Origin: a virus
Virus record (IMG/VR): IMGVR_UViG_3300000228_000015
Coordinates: 1 to 36,303 of that record
Strand: one strand, 5' to 3'
Length of the DNA stretch: 36,303 nt
This document shows, piece after piece, positions 25,538 to 35,569 of the stretch (its first letter is position 1; each line of letters starts with the position of its first letter). The position numbers and the translations under genes are program-made. The notes under the pieces were generated by a model. That model did not search any database. It saw nothing but the letters and a program-made list of their open reading frames with translations, and had not been told where the DNA came from.

Positions 25538-27130
25538 TTAGACATAGAGAGCAGCTAAACATTTACCACTCTTCTTAGTTTTTGTTTTATCTTCTTCGAA
25601 AATTGTGTCGAGATTTTCTAACCCTTTAGTACCTGGGCTGGATTCTTTGATCACATCTAAAGGTTGCGCAGAGGGGTTGGTATTACCGACAGCGGTAATT
25701 AATCGTTTCAAACCAGGATTTTCCGTGATCGCTTTAAATGCACGTACTTGTTCAACTGTTTTTGAAGATATTACAGATTCTGCGATTCCCTCTAACGCAG
25801 AACCCTCACTGAGAGTTGAAAGGGCTTCGATTTTATAATCTCGTAATTCAATACCCATTTTCAGTTGATCATTCTCTGCCAAAGAGGCACTCAATTCTGT
25901 GTTCAACTGTTCAACTTTAGCTGCAGACTCTTCAATTAAAGTAGTGTCTGCTTTAATAATTAATTCATTTTCTTTCGGTAAGTTACCCATCAAAGCTTGA
26001 GCGATAGAAACCAAACTTTCGCGGACTCTGGTCATTTGTTCCGGAGAAATTGTTAATAATGTAGCATCAATTATAGAAGGTAATTGTCCAGATCCGTGCA
26101 GTAGATTTGCACAAGCTTCGATGATTGCGATGTCCTTACCGTTTTCAGTCATGGCGGCTTCTTCAAAAGGAATAATTGACTCCCCTTCGATGAGATCAAT
26201 TGATACCATCCGCACACCTGGTGTCTTCTTTGAAGTCACATCAAGACCAGCAGGATATCCAGCACTCTCTTGAACCTGTGTATTAGCATCAGTACCAGCC
26301 ATTTCTTTAACTGCATCATAATGACCCTGGAGGTGGGTAGCAGCTGACTGTTTGACTTCTTCAGTACCAGTAAAACGACCGGATTGAATATAATTAGAAG
26401 CAGCTGCCAAACCTGCAGTATTCAATACGATGGCACCACTTTCTTCGATTACATGATGAGGATATTTCCAAGTGGTAGGATCATCAACTGATCCCACTAT
26501 AGCATAAACTTCAGCAATAGCGGCATCTGCTCCCTCTCCACCAGCTTCTTTGATGGTCTTCAATGTCTCTTTTATGCGTGCTTTATCGACAGATCCCCAT
26601 GGTGTTTCATCAATTTTTTCGGAAGGAGCTATAATCGTCAGAGTAATACCACCTTCTTTTATTGTGGTGTCTGCGGCAGCATCAGCACCTTCAGGAGCAG
26701 CAGGAGCACCTTCAATTATAGTTTCTAATTTTTGAGCAACAACGGACCCAGTATCTGACCCCCCACCTTCAGCTACAACAGTAAGTATAGAAAGTAACTC
26801 ATCCTGTTTTTCTTTGAAATCTGCAAAAAGACCAAAGAGAGGATTTATTTCTTCGCTGATCAAAGCAGCCGCTGATTCAAATATTTCCTCAGTGGTAGCT
26901 GAATCCGCAATCAGTTTGTTAAATTCAACAGTAGCCAAATGCTCTATGAATTGATCAGTACTAAATGTAAAAAGATCCTTGGTTTCACATTTAGCACTTT
27001 CAGTGATTTTTGTAACGAGGCTTTGTGCATAAGTTTTAGTGTTAGTATCGGTTGGATCAAACGAATTACTATCGGTTCTCCCGGCCACCAATTCTGATAC
27101 TTTAGCCTTAAAGTCAGAGAGTGTATACAT
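25538..27130 (-). CDS. Prohead scaffold/core protein
   Basis: By position (protease, this gene, capsid) this is the gp22-type core on which the shell assembles. The 530-residue protein is acidic and rich in Ala, Glu, Ile and Thr, with long helical stretches. It has many I/L-x-E sites (IIE, IKE, IFE, ISE, LSE, IAE) that the gp21-like protease could cut. A central segment (about 185-290: TPWGSVDKARIKETL, TTWKYPHH, IVLNTAGLAAASNY, THLQGHYDAV) resembles a small domain found in other phage prohead protease/scaffold proteins (W..DK ... W-x-x-P ... N ... HY). The start at 27130 is chosen over 27187 because AGGAGG lies 8 bases upstream. Confidence 0.8.
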   Translation of the reverse strand: MYTLSDFKAKVSELVAGRTDSNSFDPTDTNTKTYAQSLVTKITESAKCETKDLFTFSTDQFIEHLATVEFNKLIADSATTEEIFESAAALISEEINPLFGLFADFKEKQDELLSILTVVAEGGGSDTGSVVAQKLETIIEGAPAAPEGADAAADTTIKEGGITLTIIAPSEKIDETPWGSVDKARIKETLKTIKEAGGEGADAAIAEVYAIVGSVDDPTTWKYPHHVIEESGAIVLNTAGLAAASNYIQSGRFTGTEEVKQSAATHLQGHYDAVKEMAGTDANTQVQESAGYPAGLDVTSKKTPGVRMVSIDLIEGESIIPFEEAAMTENGKDIAIIEACANLLHGSGQLPSIIDATLLTISPEQMTRVRESLVSIAQALMGNLPKENELIIKADTTLIEESAAKVEQLNTELSASLAENDQLKMGIELRDYKIEALSTLSEGSALEGIAESVISSKTVEQVRAFKAITENPGLKRLITAVGNTNPSAQPLDVIKESSPGTKGLENLDTIFEEDKTKTKKSGKCLAALYV

Positions 27131-27275
27131 TTTTATTTTTCCTCCTGGTTTATTCGGCCTATATATAGCCGTGAGAATGTTATCCAATTAGGGCAACACT
27201 ATTCGATTAGCGGATTAGTCTCTGTGAACTCACATAGTTGAGACGAAAAATGATTAGAACTCTGCTTATGAATTG

Positions 27276-28133
27276 CTACCATTCGATTCTGGCTCTATCA
27301 TTTTTTTCTACTAACCGTATATTACGTGAAAAATCTTCATTAATATCAAGTAGTTTTAACCTGACCGCTGGTGAAATTTTACAAGTATTTACATTCAAAC
27401 TAGCGGCTGCTTCCCGTATATCTGCCGGTTTACTTTTCGATAAATCATTTATGACAAAGTTTGACATATCTATGATTCTATCGGAAAACATTTTTACATG
27501 TAATGATCCAGCAGACTCCGCTATTATTTTTGGAGAATTATTAATAAGTGGTAAACCCGACTCTAGTTGAGATGGTAGCACTACAAGATCCCATCCTAAT
27601 AGTATGAAATTGTCCAACATTTTTATGATATTTTTATAAACTTGAGTTCCCAATCGTTGCCAATATGCGACTTTTGTATCCCCTAATTTTCGGATCATTC
27701 GGACTTTAGCTACATTTGACTGATCGAAACCATTAGTGGAACCAGGTCTTACTTCCCTTATACTGCCGAACCCCCTAGTACTAACAGGAGATACCATATT
27801 AAGACCCGCCAAATTCATTATCTTCAAGGCATTAAAAGTCGGGGTACCACCAAAAACAGTATAATCTATCCTGACCGTAGAACTATCATCGATATATACA
27901 TTGTCTAAAACACCACCGACATTTTTCCACTGTGCGTCTTTGAGATCGATATGACTATCCAACATCACACGATAGTAAGGTGCAATATCGATCAATCTCT
28001 TATATTCTTCAACGGATTCTTTGATGATAGTATTAGGAAAAACGATACCCGTTTCGCCTTGAATATTAGGAGTTATACCAGCTTGGCCGGTTACTTTTAT
28101 TCTATCCTCAAATATTTTTATAGTACTGTCCAT
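27276..28133 (-). CDS. Prohead maturation protease (T4 gp21-like, U9 family)
   Basis: Serine protease that degrades the scaffold and trims head proteins before DNA packaging. In the 285-residue protein the catalytic His is likely in MLDSHID (about H60) and the Ser in PVSTRGFGSI (about S115), matching the gp21 pattern 'H ... S-S/T-R-G-x-G-S'. The C-terminal half (about 150-285) is helical and longer than in T4 gp21 (about 212 residues). The start at 28133 is chosen because GAGAAG lies 7 bases upstream, 10 bases after the terminase stop; an earlier start would overlap the terminase. It lies between terminase and scaffold, with a 145-base gap before the latter. Confidence 0.82.
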   Translation of the reverse strand: MDSTIKIFEDRIKVTGQAGITPNIQGETGIVFPNTIIKESVEEYKRLIDIAPYYRVMLDSHIDLKDAQWKNVGGVLDNVYIDDSSTVRIDYTVFGGTPTFNALKIMNLAGLNMVSPVSTRGFGSIREVRPGSTNGFDQSNVAKVRMIRKLGDTKVAYWQRLGTQVYKNIIKMLDNFILLGWDLVVLPSQLESGLPLINNSPKIIAESAGSLHVKMFSDRIIDMSNFVINDLSKSKPADIREAAASLNVNTCKISPAVRLKLLDINEDFSRNIRLVEKNDRARIEW

Positions 28134-28143
28134 ATTATTCTTC

Positions 28144-29952
28144 TCAAATTGGTAATGTGCGACCGAAATTATCACCATGTGAAGGGGATTTCGGCTGACC
28201 TTTCGGGACTGACCCTAATCGGGAACGCAGCCCGTCAATGTAATTATTGACACTGAAGCCTGGGACTTTACTAGATCCAGTCCCTAACCCCATGATATCT
28301 TTTATGAGGCGAGATCTTATATCTTCCCCGCCATCGACACCGAGTAGATCAGGAAATAATGTTAATGCTAAAAGGGCTACACCGAGGGAAAATATTGTAT
28401 CATCCCCCTTGGTTCCTTTCAACTTACCCTTTTGATCCCTTTTAAAATTATTGACCTCATATTTTAAAATCGGGGAGATATCATCTGAATCTAAGGTGAA
28501 AAATTTACTAATCAGTTTTAGTAACATTTCTCTCGTCGCTGTATTAGTCAGCATTCCGTAGTCCCCATTCGGTCGTTTGAATAATCGGTGATCTTCACTG
28601 ACACCGACGAAGTAATTCAATACGGCGAATCCCCTATTTTTCTCGACAACGACCATAGCGTTGTTATAATATTTGGAAAGATCCACTAAGGTACCAAATA
28701 CCATATTAGGTGTTCGCATCTCTAAGACTACTTTTGGTGGCTTATATGGAAAACCATCTATCCTCATCACCGCTATACCATTATCAGATGAATCCCCATC
28801 ATCTGCTGGATCGTGTCCAATAAGGTAGACGATATCTGGTTCGCGATACTCTATGATGTTACACCAATTACTACGGGGCATAGATACTTGTTCTTCAAAC
28901 TCGTTGAACGAATAAAGATCTACTATATCTTCTTTGAAGTCGGATCTATCTGTGATAGATGCCTGTATACCAACAGAGGGTAATTTATGGACTAACTCTA
29001 AATCGAAAAACGGAGTTCCCCTGTTGATAAATCCCATATCTAACTCTGTCCGTATCAGAGAAGCCACGTGATTCAATTTAGCACATTCTCTCGCATACCA
29101 TGCCTCATCTCTGCCTGGTATCGATCTCCAAGGTATCTCTATTAATTCGAATACACTCCTATTGGATCTACAATTCTCCACCAAATCATAGAAAAATCCT
29201 TCTTCTTCCCATGGGGTGGAGATGATTACTGCTTTACCTCCCGTCGTTGTTAAGGTAGGTGAAGCTGCTGCCCAGATATCATTAGCCCCCTGGATAAATG
29301 CAGCCTCGTCCATTACCAATATGGTAGCAGTATAAGAACGTCCCGAACCCTTACCAGATGTTAATGCTTTTATGGAACTGGCATTATATTCTGTACCTAG
29401 GTCCATTTCTTTCTTTTTCAATATACCGTCTTTTAGTCTCCTCCGTAAAAAAAACGGTAAGTATAGATAAGCAGTCTGTACCTCATCGAGAAATTTGACT
29501 GATTCTTTTTCGGACTTAGAGATAACTATGAATAGTTTATTATTACGGAAAGTTGTCTGGTGGAGAAGAAATAACCCGGTATTAGTACTAACGCCTGATT
29601 GTCTAGTCTTGATAGAACAAGTATTTTGGTTGGCCATGACAGAACGAAGAAACGTATCCTGTATAGGATACGTTTTCAGATCTATCATGTCCCCATATAA
29701 AATAATATTCGGCGCTAAAGCTTCTATATTTTCTGCCCTATTTCGGACTAGACAATAATTATTTATAAAGTATAAAGGATCACGAGCACATCGTATCTTT
29801 TCTTCGTGTACCCATTCCTTGGTTACTTTTATTTTTCGATGATCAAATATTTCCATCCAGAGTTTATCAGCCACTGACCAATTTTTTGCAATATCCTCTA
29901 TAGTGAGTATAGTTTTTTGCTCATCTTCTGCGAGTGATAAGAGTTTACTCAT
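28144..29952 (-). CDS. Large terminase subunit (T4 gp17-like)
   Basis: Motor ATPase and nuclease that packages DNA into the prohead. In the 602-residue protein (gp17 is 610): Walker A KTRQSGVST (115-123), Walker B ILVMDE (211-216), coupling motif STPWEEEG (245-252). The RNase H-like nuclease has acids in GHDPADD (D381), VVVEKNRG (E437) and GDDTIFSLG (D517/D518). Both activities look intact. The start overlaps the stop of the preceding 159-residue gene (ATGA). No intron or intein. Confidence 0.95.
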   Translation of the reverse strand: MSKLLSLAEDEQKTILTIEDIAKNWSVADKLWMEIFDHRKIKVTKEWVHEEKIRCARDPLYFINNYCLVRNRAENIEALAPNIILYGDMIDLKTYPIQDTFLRSVMANQNTCSIKTRQSGVSTNTGLFLLHQTTFRNNKLFIVISKSEKESVKFLDEVQTAYLYLPFFLRRRLKDGILKKKEMDLGTEYNASSIKALTSGKGSGRSYTATILVMDEAAFIQGANDIWAAASPTLTTTGGKAVIISTPWEEEGFFYDLVENCRSNRSVFELIEIPWRSIPGRDEAWYARECAKLNHVASLIRTELDMGFINRGTPFFDLELVHKLPSVGIQASITDRSDFKEDIVDLYSFNEFEEQVSMPRSNWCNIIEYREPDIVYLIGHDPADDGDSSDNGIAVMRIDGFPYKPPKVVLEMRTPNMVFGTLVDLSKYYNNAMVVVEKNRGFAVLNYFVGVSEDHRLFKRPNGDYGMLTNTATREMLLKLISKFFTLDSDDISPILKYEVNNFKRDQKGKLKGTKGDDTIFSLGVALLALTLFPDLLGVDGGEDIRSRLIKDIMGLGTGSSKVPGFSVNNYIDGLRSRLGSVPKGQPKSPSHGDNFGRTLPI

Positions 29953-30428
29953 AACCTGTCCATTAAGGGTAAATCTTTAATATGTGCTTTAGTGTGGTTG
30001 CATTGTTCTTGTTCTGTTCTTGTTTTTTGCATGCACTCTAAAGCTTTTGACTTGCTAACCAGCACGTTCTGGTACCAATATTTAGTAAAAGCTCTCCAAA
30101 AATCCATATCGCCGGCAAATGGGGGTCTTGCAATATTCAATTGATCATCGACTATTGTAACAGCTGGAGCTGTCATCGTTTTTTCATCGCGAAACTGTAT
30201 GGTATTGACCCACACGGGAATACCATTGTATTCTCTCTGACCTATATTGATAGCAGCATAAATATAACTAGCTGCTATTTTCGCAGCATTATCTAGTGTA
30301 GTAGTAGCCGCTTTCTTAATTTTACATGTGCGAACATCTATTTGAATTAAACCCTCTGCTATTTTAATATGACGCCCCTGGAAAAGGTTCTCTCTAAGAT
30401 CATTATCTGCATATTCTTTGAAACTCAT
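29949..30428 (-). CDS. Unknown protein upstream of terminase (159 aa)
   Basis: A 159-residue protein with an AGGAGAGAG Shine-Dalgarno about 5 bases before the ATG and a 4-base overlap with the terminase gene. No domain is recognised. It has an N-terminal alpha/beta part with VWVNTIQF and VTIVDD strands and a basic, Gln/Glu-rich C-terminal helix (about 120-150). Position suggests a small terminase subunit or another packaging or neck factor, but no helix-turn-helix or gp16-like pattern is evident, so this is only positional. First gene of the head cassette. Confidence 0.8.
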   Translation of the reverse strand: MSFKEYADNDLRENLFQGRHIKIAEGLIQIDVRTCKIKKAATTTLDNAAKIAASYIYAAINIGQREYNGIPVWVNTIQFRDEKTMTAPAVTIVDDQLNIARPPFAGDMDFWRAFTKYWYQNVLVSKSKALECMQKTRTEQEQCNHTKAHIKDLPLMDRL

Positions 30429-30514
30429 ATCTCTCTCCTATCTGATTAGTGATTTGATTAGTTCATTTGGTTATTGCACTAATCCATTAAAAATTAACAG
30501 CGTTAAACGAAATT
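30429..30514. promoter_or_regulatory. Divergent promoter region with repeated GATTAGT heptamer
   Basis: 86 bases between the head cassette and the giant kelch gene. It contains GATTAGT at 30444-30450 and 30456-30462 and the inverted ACTAATC at 30478-30484. The last is part of ACTAATCCATTAAA, repeated exactly at 35618-35631. No bacterial -35/-10 pair is evident. The repeats could be binding sites for a phage regulator or part of a phage-specific promoter. Confidence 0.4.
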
Positions 30515-33500
30515 ATGATCGAATATCACTCATTTAACCCCACAGATTTAATAATCTCTGGGGGTCACGAAAAAAACGAAAAAATATCAATCGCTAATGA
30601 TACAGTATCTGTATCGTTAGCATCCATGATTACTCCTAGAAGGGGTGCTTATGGATTTGGTAATAATTCAAACTCGTGGTTGATAGCAGGATTCGACACA
30701 AAAACAACGGAACGGTTGGATCACTCCAATTTATCTCAGGTAGCCGTACCTGGTAGTGATCTACCAACAACCGCTGCTGGCGGTACTACATTATATGGCG
30801 ATCAAAATGCTTTCTTATGTGGTGGTGCTTTTAGTTCTAGTGTCTATATTTTCTCAACCGCCACTGAATTAGCCACATTAACTAGTCCTATGCCTTTAAG
30901 AGTCCGTGATTGTGCTGGAGCTAGAGACTCCGATGTGGGGTGGTGTCCTGGTGGTGTAAGAACTGATGGGGTCATCAGTAATGGTACACAGAAGGTAAAC
31001 ATTTCAACATCTACGTGGACAAATTTATCTACACTGGATATAATTGGTGGTAGAGCTAGACACAGTACACATTATAGAAATCATAATCTTTATATGTGTG
31101 GCGGTATTCTATCCAGTGGTGGCGGCACAAGCTCAATTATATTATTAGATACTAGCACCGATGTCTCTTTGTCCATGACCAGATGTTCATTGAGTACTGG
31201 ACGAGATTTTATTGGTGGAGGTAATAATTTAGAATATGGTTGGAGTGTTGGCGGTAATAATATGGGGGCAACTCCGATTGTTGATCGTATAGATTTTTCA
31301 AATGATACAACAGATTCACAATATAGGACAAACTTACTCAATCCTAGATATTATGCTATTTGCGTAGGTAAGTTGGAATTTTCGAGTGGTTTTTTAGATG
31401 ATCATTCAATTACTGGTTTATGCTATAACGGATTAAGGATCACTGACGGGATAAAAAATATTCTCCCACTATCTTTGGGGTTAGGTCCATATAGTATATG
31501 TACAGAGTTATTCCTAGGTGGTGGTCAGAATTATGATATACTATATAATAGTATAGATAAATTGGACACGACTGCAGATACTACTTCGACTGAGGCCAAT
31601 TCTACTCTTACCAGACGTTATGGCCTAGTGGGGCTGAGCAACCAAGATTATAGTTGGTTCAATTCCGGCATCGTAGATATTAATAACACCACAACAAATA
31701 TAACAGAGAAATTCCAGCACGCCAATCAAGTGGTCGCAGTAACAGCAAGTGCGGCCAGTCCACACGCATTTAGTAATGGCGCCAGTACTTCATTCCTCGA
31801 TAAAGGTTTCGTGAAAAATGGAACCCATAGTTATTCTTTTGATTTTACTACTGAATCTTGGACAGTACTGACTGATTATGGGGGTGAAATATTCCAAGCA
31901 GGATGTGGTATAGGACCATATGCCTTATTTGCCGGTGGTACAATAGGGTCAGAAAGGTCTAATGATGTGTATAAGTACGACTCAACTACCAATATATGGA
32001 CGACAGCTATTAATATATTGGCGGAAAAACGCAGTGGGTCGGCTGCATCTGCCAACTCCGAAAATGTTTGGTATGCTGGGGGTTCGCGGTATGGGTCAAC
32101 AAATCAGATAGAACGTTTTGATGTTTTTACTAGTGTGTCGACTTCAATAGTTCGAGCATTCTTATCATCATCTAAACAAAGATTTGGATCTCATATAAAC
32201 CAAGATTATATTTGGTACAGTGGGGGTTTTAGGACTAGCGCTCTGAGCGATATAGACAGATATGATTACTTCAATGATACAGTTTCCGCGATATACCGGG
32301 GACCTCTAAACACTCCAAGACACTCCTTTGGTAGTTCCAGTTCAACTGACTTTGGTATCAGAACTTTTTCTGATCGTTTCGTGCGTCTTTATGTATCTCA
32401 AACAATAGATAGAACGTGTTTACATTACGGTTCTAGAGCATCTACTACTACAAATGCTGTATATTATCCGGTAGAAAATTTTTTCGATCAGCGATATATC
32501 CGGTTAAAAACTTTACCGTGGGTGGAACTATCACAACGGAATGCCACGTTGAAATCCGGTGAATTGTATACCTCTGACGTAAATATGTGTATGAGCTATG
32601 GAACACATACAGATTTAAATTCATATTCATCTGCAGCTATACCAGCTATCACTATAAAATCCACTGGTCTATCTAATTTTTATACAGCTCGACCAATAAC
32701 CACTATTAACCCAGCGAAAATGTGGATAGCCGGTGGTACTAATTTGACAAAATTAGAATCGACGGACCAAAATACAGGTTGGAGTGTTCGGGGACAATTA
32801 ACTGTCGGCCGAACTTATGCTGCTGGTGTTTCATCTCTTGAAGAAGCTTGGTTTGGTGGAGGGGCTGTAGATAATATCATAGAACACTTAGATTACAGTA
32901 ATGATACTGGGGTGTTATTAGATGTAGCTGATCTGTCAGTTAATAGAATTAAACTGATGGCTACACAAAGTCATCAATATGGTTGGTTTTGGAGTGGTGA
33001 GAAAATAGACGGAGTATTAACTGGGGTGATCGACCGATTGGACAAAGATAATTATACTGTCCAAGCTATAAGTCGAGCTTATGAAACAAACCGCAAAGGG
33101 GCTAAAGGAGATACCTGCGGAGCGTTGATGTACGGAATAGGCGGCATGAATAGTGTGAGTAATTTAGCCACGATAGTATCATTATCGCCAGATAATGATA
33201 CTTCTACACACGCGGTTGTACCTTTTCCTAAACTCATTTCATCGCACACAGCAACATCTTGGGATGATAATTGTATTTATATACAACATTATTCCGATAT
33301 ATGGAAATACGATATCAGTAATGGCGGGTTCACTGTCAATGCTGGTATTGCCTATTATAGAACGAATGGTACTAGTGCCCGACTTGATTCTGTTATACTA
33401 TTAGCTGGAGGTAGTCATAATTCATATACAAAATATTGTGAACGATTTGACGTGTCTAATGGTATTTGTGAAGTTCATGGAGAAACCATTTATGCACACA

Positions 33501-35569
33501 ATAATTCATGGAGTGTATGTGAACGTGCTTTTATAACACAATTAACTCCAAATGTGATCTGTAAAACCAGTGCAGTCGCAACGGATATCACTGACCTTTT
33601 AAGTTTTACTCCTTCTCCGATTAATTCGGCTTCACGTTTGGAATCCAATTTTTCTAGTATTGCTGAAATCTCATCCTCTTTGAAATCTCTTGGTTATGGA
33701 ATGGGGGGATGCGCTATAACCCCGGGTTTTGGGAAGACTTGGATACATCATGGCACTAATTGTTTCATGCTGGATTCGCCAGACGGCACTCTTACAGCAG
33801 TAGCAGATTTGCCGATATTATCCAATAGAACTACCTCATTTTCTAATGCTGATTATGGTTGGTTTATTGGAGGTACGAATAGTTCAGGATGTAGATTATC
33901 CTATTGGGATGGTGTAACGACAACTGTTGCTGGACCTACAGATATTAATATCGAATTTTCCTGTGGGCTGAGCCAAGTGAACAGGGGTATATTGTTTGGT
34001 GGAGTATCGAATACAGCAACACTTAATGTGATGAACGGAACAAATGCTATTCGAACTATAGATTTTGCAACTGAAACTTGGACTTTTTTGACCCCCTTTT
34101 TAATGGAGAATTTAGCAAGAGCATCAGTCGCTCAATCAGGTAATCTAGGCTTCCTTCTGGGAGGAGATAGAGGAGCATCCTGGGATAGATCTGATAGAGT
34201 TATTAAGATTGATATGACCACTGACACAAATTCAGACACTGTCAATCAATCGTTATACCCATTTGACTTAGTGTCAGGTGTCACAAGGGATGACAGCAAT
34301 ATATTATTAAGTAATGGATGGCAATATTATCCATCAGTTGATACTTTCATGGTATTACCAACTGTATCTTTTTTGAATAGGCATGGCAGTACATGGGGGT
34401 GTGGTGCTCATGAGTCTGTATTACTCTGTGGTAAAGATCAAAGATATTCGGATCCTTTAAATTTAGGGGATATCTATAGTGGTGGTAATTCAGTTACGAC
34501 TATGGAATATTTTGATCAGTCAAACGATACTATTACATATCTACCTGGATTGTCTCCAATAGGATTGTCTGAAAACTCAGCATTAAGTCCATATTCTTTC
34601 TGCAGACCCTATGGTAGAGGTTCTGGATTAATTGATTGTTGTCTACGAAGTTATGGTAGGTATAATTCCGCATTGAATTCAGTAGCTTATAAGGATTATA
34701 CTTATTCTGATATAATCCTTATAACTGAATGCCAAGATCATGGGGAGTCTACCATAAGTTGTTATACTTTATCGGTAGAAGAAGGGGTTCGCCGGTGTAT
34801 AGTCTCTGGTGCAGATACCATTTCTAACTCTAGAACTGGAACGTTGCATAATGCTGTCGCCCCACATAATAACGATCAGATAGTAAGTTTTTCAGCCGCA
34901 GACACAGTCTTAGAGGATTTACTGACGTTTATAAGATGGGAACAAGCAGGTATAACGAGATTATGTTATTCTGCCAGTTTAGCTGCTGAAAGATTGATGT
35001 CTACAAGGACTGGTTTTATGTATTCTGGTGGGCCATTTAATGATCTACGATGTATCGTTTCCCCGTCTTTTGATTTGACGTGGTCTTATATTGTCAATAA
35101 TCTACCAACAACTATTTTTTCCAAAACAATTGACCGAGGAGTTGTTGCGACTTTGTTAGAGAAAAAGATTTTTGAAGATTTAACATCAATAGATTTAGAT
35201 CAGATAATTAAAGATCTACAATCAAAATATGGTAATTTACAAGATGTAGTTTATTTGATAGAGACAAAAGAGAGTACCAAATTTAATACAGACATTCTGA
35301 TTTATAAAGCTATCGGATTGCGTCAACTTACTCTTCTAATAAACACATCTGACCCTTATTTCTTGTTCCGCATTTCGAACGAGCAAGATTTTGTGGTACA
35401 TTCTGACAAAAAATATCCGGTGAATGGGTCTAGAATAATACCCATGATGTACGGTACTCAGTTACTTCGTATAATCTTCGATGAACCTCCATTACTGGTC
35501 GGAGAACGAATAGATCTCGAACTCAGTAACCAGACCAACCGGATTTCTATCCGTTTAGGCTCTATGTGA
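30515..35569 (+). CDS. Giant kelch-repeat protein, probable tail fibre or virion surface protein (1684 aa)
   Basis: Contains about twenty kelch-like repeats of roughly 50-60 residues across residues 40-1480. Each has a Gly-Gly following a hydrophobic/aromatic strand (FLCGG, LYMCGG, WSVGG, LFAGG, WYAGG, WFGGG, WFIGG) and then a (R/H)-x-D-(F/Y)-x-N-D-T type segment (RIDFSNDT, RYDYFNDT, HLDYSNDT, YFDQSNDT). Enough repeats for about three beta-propellers. The last ~200 residues are not repetitive (helical IFEDLTSIDLDQIIKDL then beta-rich) and could be an attachment or assembly domain. Similar 'DYSNDT' repeats occur in phage fibre-like proteins (from memory). No signal peptide. No clear Shine-Dalgarno precedes the ATG. 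Cell-surface binding is inferred. Confidence 0.85.
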   Translation: MIEYHSFNPTDLIISGGHEKNEKISIANDTVSVSLASMITPRRGAYGFGNNSNSWLIAGFDTKTTERLDHSNLSQVAVPGSDLPTTAAGGTTLYGDQNAFLCGGAFSSSVYIFSTATELATLTSPMPLRVRDCAGARDSDVGWCPGGVRTDGVISNGTQKVNISTSTWTNLSTLDIIGGRARHSTHYRNHNLYMCGGILSSGGGTSSIILLDTSTDVSLSMTRCSLSTGRDFIGGGNNLEYGWSVGGNNMGATPIVDRIDFSNDTTDSQYRTNLLNPRYYAICVGKLEFSSGFLDDHSITGLCYNGLRITDGIKNILPLSLGLGPYSICTELFLGGGQNYDILYNSIDKLDTTADTTSTEANSTLTRRYGLVGLSNQDYSWFNSGIVDINNTTTNITEKFQHANQVVAVTASAASPHAFSNGASTSFLDKGFVKNGTHSYSFDFTTESWTVLTDYGGEIFQAGCGIGPYALFAGGTIGSERSNDVYKYDSTTNIWTTAINILAEKRSGSAASANSENVWYAGGSRYGSTNQIERFDVFTSVSTSIVRAFLSSSKQRFGSHINQDYIWYSGGFRTSALSDIDRYDYFNDTVSAIYRGPLNTPRHSFGSSSSTDFGIRTFSDRFVRLYVSQTIDRTCLHYGSRASTTTNAVYYPVENFFDQRYIRLKTLPWVELSQRNATLKSGELYTSDVNMCMSYGTHTDLNSYSSAAIPAITIKSTGLSNFYTARPITTINPAKMWIAGGTNLTKLESTDQNTGWSVRGQLTVGRTYAAGVSSLEEAWFGGGAVDNIIEHLDYSNDTGVLLDVADLSVNRIKLMATQSHQYGWFWSGEKIDGVLTGVIDRLDKDNYTVQAISRAYETNRKGAKGDTCGALMYGIGGMNSVSNLATIVSLSPDNDTSTHAVVPFPKLISSHTATSWDDNCIYIQHYSDIWKYDISNGGFTVNAGIAYYRTNGTSARLDSVILLAGGSHNSYTKYCERFDVSNGICEVHGETIYAHNNSWSVCERAFITQLTPNVICKTSAVATDITDLLSFTPSPINSASRLESNFSSIAEISSSLKSLGYGMGGCAITPGFGKTWIHHGTNCFMLDSPDGTLTAVADLPILSNRTTSFSNADYGWFIGGTNSSGCRLSYWDGVTTTVAGPTDINIEFSCGLSQVNRGILFGGVSNTATLNVMNGTNAIRTIDFATETWTFLTPFLMENLARASVAQSGNLGFLLGGDRGASWDRSDRVIKIDMTTDTNSDTVNQSLYPFDLVSGVTRDDSNILLSNGWQYYPSVDTFMVLPTVSFLNRHGSTWGCGAHESVLLCGKDQRYSDPLNLGDIYSGGNSVTTMEYFDQSNDTITYLPGLSPIGLSENSALSPYSFCRPYGRGSGLIDCCLRSYGRYNSALNSVAYKDYTYSDIILITECQDHGESTISCYTLSVEEGVRRCIVSGADTISNSRTGTLHNAVAPHNNDQIVSFSAADTVLEDLLTFIRWEQAGITRLCYSASLAAERLMSTRTGFMYSGGPFNDLRCIVSPSFDLTWSYIVNNLPTTIFSKTIDRGVVATLLEKKIFEDLTSIDLDQIIKDLQSKYGNLQDVVYLIETKESTKFNTDILIYKAIGLRQLTLLINTSDPYFLFRISNEQDFVVHSDKKYPVNGSRIIPMMYGTQLLRIIFDEPPLLVGERIDLELSNQTNRISIRLGSM

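Noticed and set aside
29949-30428. Small terminase subunit
   Set aside because: Position before the large terminase is suggestive, but no DNA-binding motif or gp16-like coiled-coil pattern is visible, so the gene is left as unknown.
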